Shown: positions 56,438 through 64,000 of the stretch, piece by piece
How positions within the stretch are numbered: position 1 is the first letter of the stretch
How the letters are laid out: each line of letters starts with the position of its first letter
Source: Ananas comosus
Taxonomy: Eukaryota > Streptophyta > Magnoliopsida > Poales > Bromeliaceae
Direction: 5' to 3'
Length of the DNA stretch: 64,000 nucleotides
NCBI RefSeq assembly: GCF_001540865.1
Contig: NC_033633.1
Location: 3,766,703 to 3,830,702 of the forward strand
Position numbers and translations under genes: made by a program
Notes under the pieces: model-generated
Told to the model about the DNA's origin: nothing
Databases searched by the model: none
The model's input: only the letters and a program-made list of their open reading frames with translations

Positions 56438-56440
<3 letters not shown>
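55943..56440. mobile_element. Decayed fold-back MITE
   Basis: Begins GAGTAGTGTTTACTATC and ends CTTTTACTATGGATAGC. The arms carry the GTCGATCGTCGATTTGGAAG text of the family. An AC repeat lies on the left, a CT run (56441-56474) and TA on the right. Confidence 0.55.
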
Positions 56441-56477
<37 letters not shown>

Positions 56478-56493
56478 ATATATAGAGAGAGAG

Positions 56494-56720
56494 AGCCCAG
56501 CTATGGTGCTTCTAAAAGTACCAAGCACTTTGTGCTTATAAGTTTTCCACCGTTAGATCTATCCCTTTGACCAAATCTATTCCTTAGATTATGCTAATCC
56601 ACCAACCACCTGCTTAACCCTAGAGGATCACTGTTATCATAATACTATAAATCTTCATCCAAGGGCAAAAAACCTACAAGTACCAATAACTTGATGCTTT
56701 TTTAAGCATTGGAGCTCAAT
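56494..56720. mobile_element. Short MITE between GA/TA tracts
   Basis: AGCCCAGCTATGGTGCTTCTA and the complement of GATGCTTTTTTAAGCATTGG form diverged ends. (TA)n with GA lies on the left, (TA)n on the right. Confidence 0.55.
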
Positions 56721-56730
56721 TATATATATA

Positions 56731-57244
56731 GGCTCCTATACTATTTATAGTATCGGGCCTTAGTACTAATGTCTGATCATTTTCAAACTTAAAATGTTCA
56801 AATCAACGATTCATACCGTTAAAATTGACTTACGTTATTTGAAGTTTTAAGAAATAAAATTTTATATTTTTTTGACACAATTTACTCTATGATCAAATTA
56901 TTTTAAAATTATCAATTTTCAATGGCTAGCTAGTATGGCGAGTTTGAAGTTCAAAAGGTGTAGAAGAATCTAAATTTATTCAAACTTTGATAGAAAATAT
57001 TTTAAACTATCTAATTGATCTTGAATTTAAAAGTTCTATCCTTAAATTTTAAAAAATTTTAAGCGTTCATTTTGACATGATTTACTTACTAAGTAAACGA
57101 TGTCGAAAAAAATTAAAAGATATTCTTAAGAACCTCATATACCCTACATCATATTTAATGGTATGGATCGTTGATTTGAACATCCTAAGATCAAAAACCA
57201 AACTACAGTACCGGAGCTCCGATACTATAAATAGTATAGTAACC

Positions 57245-57245
<1 letters not shown>
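56731..57245. mobile_element. Fold-back MITE, TA repeats on both sides
   Basis: Ends GGCTCCTATACTATTTATAG and CTATAAATAGTATAGTAACC are near-perfect inverted repeats directly inside TA tracts. Confidence 0.75.
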
Positions 57246-57276
<31 letters not shown>

Positions 57277-57277
<1 letters not shown>

Positions 57278-57440
57278 TAGGGCTACTGTGCTCCTAACCT
57301 CCTAATCATCCATCAATGTTGCTGAATGGTTAGGATGAGAGAGAGAAGAAAAATTGGTGAGAAATTCAAAGAGAAGAAAAATTGAGACACTAATTTCTCC
57401 TCAATTTTTTTTCTCTCTCTTACCGAACTATCCATCAAAA
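57277..57440. mobile_element. Half MITE after TA/GA tract
   Basis: GTAGGGCTACTGTGCTCCTAA matches the left end of 16831-17093. The right end is lost near 57440. Confidence 0.6.
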
Positions 57441-57959
57441 TTGATAAAGTACACATCACAATTAGCATATATTTGTGCATACAATTATTTTAATAGTTAT
57501 ATCTAATTAACATATATTTGTACATTATATTTATCTAAAAAGTTATAATCAATATTTAAATTTTAGATAAAATAATTTATATGTTATATTTTATTAGAAA
57601 ATATTCATCATATTCTAACACAAATTTAAATAGTTATTGCATATAATAATTGTATAGTTTTATTTATTTCTTTTTATATACAATGAATATTTTTGTACAT
57701 TAATATAATTTAATTTTTAATACATATTAAATATTTCTGTATTTTTTTCGAGTTCTAACGAATTCAAAATTTAAGTATGCCTTTTAAACTAAAAGCATTA
57801 AAATTTTAAGTCACATTTAATTCAAAATTTTAAATTTAATTTTGATCCACTTAATTAAATTTTTTTAATTGTTAATTCAAATTTGATATCTAATTGAAAT
57901 TTAATTAATGATTTAAACTCAAATTTTATTTTAATTTAAAAATTTATAATTAACCTCGA
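57441..57959 (-). repeat. AT-rich sequence with a Helitron-interior copy
   Basis: 57765-57950 is a diverged inverted copy of about 16390-16550. The rest is AT-rich without a recognisable end, so a second, decayed Helitron copy is likely but not shown. Confidence 0.5.
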
Positions 57960-58260
57960 GGTCCTACAGTTGCATGCTCGTTGTCGCTCATGTTGCTACG
58001 GTTGCGCACACCAACATTGTGACCTTGCATGGCAGCGTCCTAGTTCGTGTTCTAGTTCTCTCTCCGACCGCCAGTCATGTCTTCCGAAAGAACCGCTCCA
58101 AGGGTCAAGCTAGCTCTGATACTCACTAAAGCAGGCCTAAATTATGTTGAGAGGGAAGAAGCAAAAGAACGGAAAGAGATGATACACAAAGAAATCAATT
58201 CTTCGACAATGACGAAAGTCATATTAATCAATTCTAAAAACTCTCATTACAGTAACTAAA
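57960..58260 (-). other. Possible retroelement leader with primer-site remnant
   Basis: On the minus strand, CAGGCC then AGTGAGTATCAGAGCTAGC includes TATCAGAGC, the core of the Met primer site. The sequence is more GC-rich than its flanks. No LTR edge can be placed. Confidence 0.3.
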
Positions 58261-58373
58261 CGCCACCTTTATACAGAGGCGAAAATCGAATGTTACTACA
58301 ATTGAAATAACAAATTCAAGTATTTTCCTAAATCCAACCAGATTTGAAATAATTTAATAATCGAACTAAAAAT

Positions 58374-58375
<2 letters not shown>

Positions 58376-58413
<38 letters not shown>
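58376..58413. repeat. (TA)n microsatellite
   Basis: Nearly pure TA for about 37 bases. Confidence 0.95.
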
Positions 58414-58418
<5 letters not shown>

Positions 58419-58659
58419 CTGTCCAAAAATAACTCTACATGTCAAAATGGAACAAAAAAATAAAACAATGGAAAACACCCAGGCAAGGTTGAACAACTGA
58501 GGGATCCCAGGCAACCGCAGGAGAGCGGACTGCAAGAGCCGAGTACCAAGTGCCGAAGAGATTAATCGAATTCAACCGTTCCGATTCAACCGAATGTTCC
58601 AAGTTTCTAAACTCAACCGAATTTTCGACCCAATTTAGTTAAGTAGCGTTTTTCTAGAA

Positions 58660-58770
58660 CTCACCGCATCACTTGCTATCACTAATTAGGAGCGTTCTAT
58701 CCTTTTTCTAATGTATTAGATTCTGAGGTCGAATCCTTCGGTATGCCAGAAAAAAGAAAAAAAGGAAAGA
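58660..58770 (+). mobile_element. SINE-like fragment
   Basis: A B-box-like word GAGGTCGAATCC at about 58731-58742 is followed by TTCGG and an A-rich end (58752 on). No A box or target duplication was found, so it is a weak call. Confidence 0.35.
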
Positions 58771-59077
58771 AAAGAAAGAGTAGGTGCGTGTGATCTCCGG
58801 GCACTTCAACAGCAAAAACGAAAAACTCCTTGAGGTACATGAGAATATTCCACAAAGTTTAATTACGTAACCGGAGCCTAGCTAGATACAATTGAACCTA
58901 CCAACAAATAATGGTGATGGATGCAATTGTAACCTTGGGTGGTTGCACGTACATTCGAACACACTAGCTGCATTAATTACCCAATCACTACTATTATACG
59001 AGACGTCTATAAGCCAAAAAAAGAAAAAGGACAATAGGATTGTATCGTATATATCAGGTAATTGATAATTCTCTAGG
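58771..59077. other. Nothing recognised
   Basis: AT-rich, no support for a gene or element. Confidence 0.35.
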
Positions 59078-59680
59078 CTTTTTTAGGTTCGGATATAAAT
59101 AAAACTGTCTATTCCAGAGATAGAAATAAGTTAAAGTATAAATCTGAAATAGGCTAATTTTACGTTTGGATGAAAATTGAGTCGATCCTGAAAATAAAAA
59201 AAAATAGTATTTGGATGGATAAGATGGAATAAGAAGAACAGTGAATAGTTTTAAATAGAAAATAATGATATTGCCCCTTATATTTATATTTGAATTTAAA
59301 ATTTAAAATTTTCTATCTAAACTTTTAAATTTAAATATATAACTTTTAAATTTCAAAATTTTAAAATTTAAATTTAAATTTTTAAATCTCAAAATTAAAA
59401 ATTTAAAGTTCTAAATTTTATATTTTAAATTTAAGATTAAATTTAAATTTAAAAATATCAAATATCAAATTAAAATTTAAAATATTTGAAATATTAATTT
59501 AAAATATAAAATACCAATTTAAAATTTAAATTTAAATTTTAAAATTACAAATTATAAATTTTTAATATTTAAATTTTAAATTTTAAATTTTAAAAATTAA
59601 ATAGGGATGAGAACTGCTGTTTCCGCTTCTATTCCCACAAGCGGTCGGTATCCCCCTTTAACCCCCAACCAAACGGCCTT
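59078..59680 (+). repeat. AT-rich fold-back repeat, copy C
   Basis: Begins GGTTCGGATATAAATAAAAC and ends CCCCCTTTAACCCCCAACC. It shares AAGATGGAATAAGAA and AATGATATTGCCCC with copy A. The core at about 59285-59605 is AAATTTTAAA words. Confidence 0.65.
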
Positions 59681-60063
59681 TAGAAAAATACCAAGTCTAC
59701 AACCAAGAAGGGTTGTAATCTCAACAAGCCCTTTGCCAAGGACATTTACCAAACCAAAGAAGGGTTGTAATCTCAACAATCTCTCATCCAAGGACATTTA
59801 CCAAACAATATTGTGAGCGGAGCAAATTATTTTTAAATTTTTTTTAAGGGTTTGGATATAAAATAGCTCTTTATCTCATAAATATTTTCTAACCAGTTTA
59901 AGTTTACTAAAGTTTTATATGGCTAATTGTAGGATTGCTATACATTAGGGATGTCAATATGTACGGAAACCCAAAATTCTATCCAAACCTGAATCTGAAT
60001 GGAGTAGATTTATTTGATGCTAAACAGATATAGTTTTGGATACAAATATAGAATACTGATTTC
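59681..60063. other. Spacer with a short direct repeat
   Basis: AAGAAGGGTTGTAATCTCAACA occurs at 59706 and 59757 and CAAGGACATTTACCAAAC at 59738 and 59790, i.e. a tandem duplication of about 52 bp. Nothing else is seen. Confidence 0.6.
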
Positions 60064-60245
60064 TGTTACTTGTGTGCGTGCGACCGCGAGGACGGAATTG
60101 AGGTAAATCCGTTTTGGTGCGAAATTGACGTGAAAACAGATAAAATAGGCCAATTGTTCATGAAAAAGGCTAAATTGCAATTAGAAAATAAATTGGACTA
60201 AGACACAAAAGTGAGCATCTTCGTGGAATTCCATTAAGAGAAGAT

Positions 60246-60660
60246 TTTTTTCTCTCTTCTTTCTTATCCTTTTTCTTCTCTCTCTCTCAAATTTTGTAAG
60301 AGAAAGAAAAGAAAGAGGAAGCAAAAGAAAAAGAGAAAGAAGAAGAAGAGGTAAATTCTTTATCCTCTTTTCTTTTCCTTTCCTATCTTTCCTTCTTCTC
60401 CCCTTCTTTCTCTTCTTTTCTCTTTTTCCTTCCTTTCTTTTCCTTGCTGTTGCAGCTACTGCAGTTTACTGCTGCAATAGCAGCAGGCTACTGCTGTGCC
60501 CTGCAGCAGCAGCAAGTTTGGGACAGCAAAGAAGAAAAAAAAAAGAAGAGAGAGAAATGAGAGGAAGAGAAGGAGAAAGGAGAAGAAGAAAAAGAAAAGA
60601 GAGAAGAAAAGAAGAAAAGAAAAGGAAGAGAGAAAAAAATGAAAGAGGGAAAATGAAATG
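60246..60660. repeat. Alternating polypyrimidine and polypurine tracts with CTG/CAG core
   Basis: Pyrimidine 60246-60295, purine 60300-60352, pyrimidine 60356-60445, then a core with GCTGTTGCAG, TACTGCTG and CAGCAGCAGC (60446-60525), then purine 60530-60660. The last two large tracts can pair with each other. Long open frames here are low-complexity Phe/Ser/Leu runs and not genes. Confidence 0.85.
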
Positions 60661-61870
60661 AAACGATTGAAGCAATTGGTGTATTTCGCATCTCTAACCT
60701 TCAAATTGGCGCTTGCAGGGTATTCAGGAGCGTGAATTAGAGTGTATTACGCATCTGGTTAGTTTCAATTTAAGATAATTGACGTTCAATTAGCATGATT
60801 TACGCTCGATTAGAAATTTTGCCTTTTGATTGTAATTCTGAAGGTTTTATTGTGCTTAGTGTTTCCGGGCGATTGTGAGTCCATGAAAAACACATGAGTG
60901 TTTTGCTTGCCCTAGTCGACATAACGAGTCGAAGTGGGTTCCAAGTCGTCGAAAATGGCAAATTTCCTCCTATATCTATTTGGCACAAGATATACAGTAC
61001 TTGAATTCGTGCATATGAAATACCTTCTGTCGATCCTCATTTAGTTAAAATTGAAGTATGAACATGAAACTTAGCATTGACACCTGACTATGAGCAGAAG
61101 TCTACATATGAATAGGAATTAGTACCCTGTCTGATGTGACCGTATATAGTATTTGAAGCATATTATATGACTGTTCTCACTCTTTCTTGCATTGATTCTC
61201 CTATGCATTACAGGATCTCTTTGGACACGTTGAGACATGTGTGACTAGCTCCTTTAGACATTTTGTGTTGAATTGAGTTGATCATAGTAGGAGTAGTAGT
61301 TTCCTAATTATGGACTATAACCAACAGATGCCACCTTGAGTTGACAGGTTATGTGCTATGTCGGTAGGGGTCGCTTCCCTCGAGTGCCACTCCAGATGCT
61401 GGTCAGTGATAGTAGGGACAGTAGCCTAGCCGTCACACCTGCGGGAGTGTGTCTGCGCACTAGGCGGGCGCAGGGACCAAACCTATGAGTCGGTCATGGC
61501 GATTGGATTTCATAACAGTATTTCTTTATTCTTGTGCACTGGAATAGCCATGTAGAAATGACATGGCATATAAAATTGGAATAGTATAACTGCATATGAT
61601 ATTCTATCCTTATGTCTCTATTAGTAACCCGTGCATTGCTTTCCTATTTACTATGTGTAGCGAATACCTAGAATACTACTCAACAGTAGTTGAGTTCTTG
61701 TTGGTTCTATGCATTTAGTCCAGTGTTTACTTTTCTACATGTGGATTTCTTACTTTACACCATGCTGCAGCTTTGCTCTATATTCTTTTCCTAGTTACCG
61801 CTCTTCCATTTACTTTTGCTCATTTAGATCTAGTGGGAAGGTCATTGTTGTCGTCGACCGTACCCACTGG

Positions 61871-61890
61871 AAACTGCTATTAGTAGTTCT
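61871..61890 (+). promoter_or_regulatory. Conserved LTR hairpin (copy 8)
   Basis: AAACTGCTATTAGTAGTTCT follows CGTACCCACTGG and precedes CCTTTTTCAGTGACAGG. Confidence 0.55.
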
Positions 61891-62339
61891 CACGCATTAT
61901 TGTGGTCTCCTTTTTCAGTGACAGGCACATCGTATGCTGAGCAAAGTAAGGGGATTGGCCTAGTTAGCCATCCTACCAACATACTTGCCTGTAGCGAACC
62001 TCCAGATAGTGAGCCACTGTACTTTCTTTTGAACTAGCGCAAGTCAGGGCCAGTAACTTGTACTTGGTTTTGGGTGTGGACTTATGTATTTTGTTACTTG
62101 TTTCTTTGTGTATAGTGGTTTAGCTAATGTATAGTGCTATGATACTTCGCTTTTGGTTTTCTTCTGATTTTGTTGATTCTTATACCGTGGAATAGTTGGC
62201 TAAACATTTTCTTGTTTTACTTGGGTTTTTCCTTGTTCTTGTTGCCGTTTCATTCAGATAGAGAAAATTATGTCCGTTTGGCGGGTCTATTAGCATTCCG
62301 TGGGCTTTCGCTACGACTTCGGGGCGTGACAGATTTGGG

Positions 62340-62352
62340 TGGTATGAGAGCA
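62340..62352 (+). other. Primer-binding site, Met-tRNA type, one mismatch
   Basis: TGGTATGAGAGCA differs by one base from TGGTATCAGAGCA at 31168-31180, and lies eight bases after the LTR end. Confidence 0.75.
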
Positions 62353-62641
62353 TAGGAATAGGTCGTGTGGACCTAGAAACCTTAGGATTTGGTGAACCCT
62401 AGGGTTTAAGACGCGAGAAGCGTGACTTATTGGCGAAAGTCACTAGATTAGCATAAACTCTTTAAGGAAATTAAAGAGTGATTGAAGGGACGTACCCTTT
62501 CCTCCTGAATTATTATGTTGGCTGCAGACAACATAATATACCAGAAAATAGGAGAGTTCTTTCTGGACTTTCGCTTGATTGGGTCGAGTTCCTTCCGACG
62601 ATGTCACTAACCTATGCTTTTACTTTCTCTAGGTAAGCACT

Positions 62642-64000
62642 ATGCCTCGATGAGGACGACCTCCACTGTTGGCATCGGGTGGACACTCCCATAGGCGATC
62701 ACCGACACGGGCCCACCCAACACCACCTAAGATGCCTGATTAGGCGGGACCCAGTGAGAGCCAGAGGTTGCATGAGCAGTTGGTTAGCCTGATTGAGACT
62801 ACGAGACAGGAGAGAGAGTATATCTGCAGGTTATGTGACATGTGGGCTCAACAGACGGGTACATCCCCATGTGACTTGGAGCAAGTCGTGCACCTATTGA
62901 CTGCACAGACTACTACATCGACGGTTCCGACTCCCTCGACAGGGACCACTTATACTCCATCGACTATGCAAACTGCATGAGACTGCTACAGTGGCACCTA
63001 CTATTACTCCTGAAGTATCTGCAGTCGCACGAGACACAGCTGAGGTAGGGCATGAGCGGCTTCGGTTGAGGTTGGCTGAGTACAGAAGGTTCGATCCACC
63101 TTATTTTAGTGGGTCGAGCGCCAAGCCAGGGGCCGTGGAGCCTTAGGTGCGAAGGATGGAGCGCAGATTTGAGGATCTCTTTATTCCCAAAAGAGATCAG
63201 ATGCACTTAATAGTTCATTGCCTTGAGAGAGACGCACGTGACTGGTGGACGAGGGCTAGAAGGACTAGACCTGAGGGTGCCCCACCGGTGACTTGGATGG
63301 AGTTTCGCAGCATGCTCTTTGACATGTATTTTTCTAGTAGTGCGAAGGAAAGAATGGAGGATGAATTAAAGAAATTGAGACAATGGAGTCGGTCGTGTAG
63401 GAGTACTTTCAGGAGTTTACCTGCTTGTTGACATGTATGTCGTTCGATGCGAGGAATGATCGGCATAGTGTAGATATGTTTGAGAAGGGCTTGAAGCCCG
63501 AGCTCTATCAGCTGGTACAGATTCAACATCTTCCTACCTTGGAGGCGTCGGTTGAGATGTGTAGAGCGAGACGAGGTAGTGATGAGAGAAAGAACTGAGC
63601 TAGAACAGGGTGAGGATAGGAAGAGGCCTGTGGAGTGTGAGGCTGGGCCCTCCAGCTCAGGGAAACCGCTGAGGTATCCACGATCTCGTCCCCAGGGACG
63701 TGGGTCCTTTGCAGGATGGAGGTCTAGTAGAGCCAGGCCGTCTGTTGGAGCGAGGCAGCAGCGACAGCGATGAGGCCAGATTCATCGTGTGATATGTGAA
63801 GGTCAGCATCAGTCATAGACTTGTACTCAGCGGGATGGCAGCTACTACCGTTGCAGTCAGCCGGGGCACCGATGGGCCACTTGTACCAGAGGAGTTTCGT
63901 CTGCCCTGTCGATGGCCTTTTTTCCTTCGACCTCTCGACAGGTAGCAACTGCATCACCTGCATTCATTCCATCAAGGCTCAGAGTGTGATTCTTCTCTAC
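62642..64000 (+). pseudogene. gag of the second gypsy element, broken, runs off the window
   Basis: The start is the ATG at 62642 after TTTCTCTAGGTAAGCACT, matching the site at 2828. Readable parts are MHEQLVSLIETTRQEREYI (62768), RLAEYRRFDPPYFSG (about 63070-63115), MERRFEDLFIPKRDQMHL (63159) and ERDARDWWTRARR with the WW of gag intact. After LKKLRQ (63385) the frame shifts and continues with EYFQEFTCLLTCMSFDARND and MFEKGLKPELYQLVQ. A zinc-knuckle remnant RCSQPGHRWATC is at about 63850-63885, with its first Cys lost. Stops include TAG at 63143 and 63398. Gag is similar in kind to that at 2828 but clearly diverged. Protease and beyond lie outside the window. Confidence 0.8.

Larger units (their letters stand above)
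60064..62331 (+). repeat. 5' LTR of a second plus-strand gypsy element
   Basis: Ends TTCGGGGCGTGACA at 62331, followed by a Met-type primer site. The TG start is placed at 60064 (TGTTACTTGTGTGCGTGCG) but is uncertain. It has the purine/pyrimidine block at 60246-60660, a palindrome remnant CACTCCAGATG at 61388 and the hairpin at 61871-61890. Short blocks (GGCGGGTCT, GGGCTTTCGCT) are shared with the LTR end at 2690-2720. Confidence 0.7.

Noticed and set aside
60456..60704. Phe/Ser/Leu-rich frames resembling membrane proteins
   Set aside because: They are translations of the purine tract in the LTR.

Overview
The window is plant nuclear DNA, most probably from a monocot. It is an island of nested transposable elements and holds no intact host gene. 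The evidence is Ty3/gypsy chromovirus (Tekay/del-like) retrotransposons primed by initiator Met-tRNA, a tRNA-derived SINE, plant-type Helitron ends, hAT and Mutator-type elements with target duplications, and many MITEs sitting in TA or GA microsatellites. Pineapple (Ananas comosus), which has del-like elements, is one candidate; that is a guess from general knowledge and was not tested. Three scaffold gaps (418, 935 and 529 N) and three single N show a draft assembly.

Layout. 1-10384: a decayed Ty3/gypsy element on the + strand, with an LTR carrying a SINE, then gag, protease, RT, RNase H, a tandemly duplicated integrase, a chromodomain-type C-terminus, a polypurine tract and a 3' LTR. 10406-12675: a solo LTR of the 3' LTR's family, inverted, inside a (GT)n tract. 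12703-15910: a MITE fragment, then a minus-strand gypsy remnant with gag, primer-binding site and a 153-bp LTR. 15918-22938: a small Helitron, then a chain of fold-back MITEs flanked by TA or GA/CT microsatellites, broken by two gaps. 22940-33974: three copies of one long LTR family, two of them head to head as a large imperfect palindrome centred near 27480; the left one contains a solo LTR of another family. 34519-38824: a solo LTR with a 5-bp target duplication, itself carrying a Mutator-type element with a 9-bp duplication. 38887-39731: an AT-rich repeat. 40402-43882: a Helitron carrying captured host exons (DUF455 ferritin-like; MAP kinase with its intron). 44400-53687: hAT-like elements (one with an 8-bp duplication), fold-back elements with MITEs nested inside, and another AT-rich repeat. 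54661-57440: more microsatellite-flanked MITEs and an LTR fragment. 57440-59680: Helitron-like and AT-rich repeats. 60064-64000: the 5' LTR, primer-binding site and decayed gag of another gypsy element that runs off the window.

Nothing here works as an operon or pathway. The retroelement coding regions all contain stops or frameshifts and key catalytic residues are changed. The most interesting signals are shared by otherwise diverged LTR families: a short hairpin after a CCCACTGGG-like box, followed by a CAG that resembles a 3' splice site; arrays of an ACCGGT-centred palindrome; and an ACTCCGGAGT palindrome. Also notable are the LTR palindrome, the microsatellite-seated MITE family and the gene-capturing Helitron. 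All calls come from reading the sequence by eye; no alignment or database search was run.
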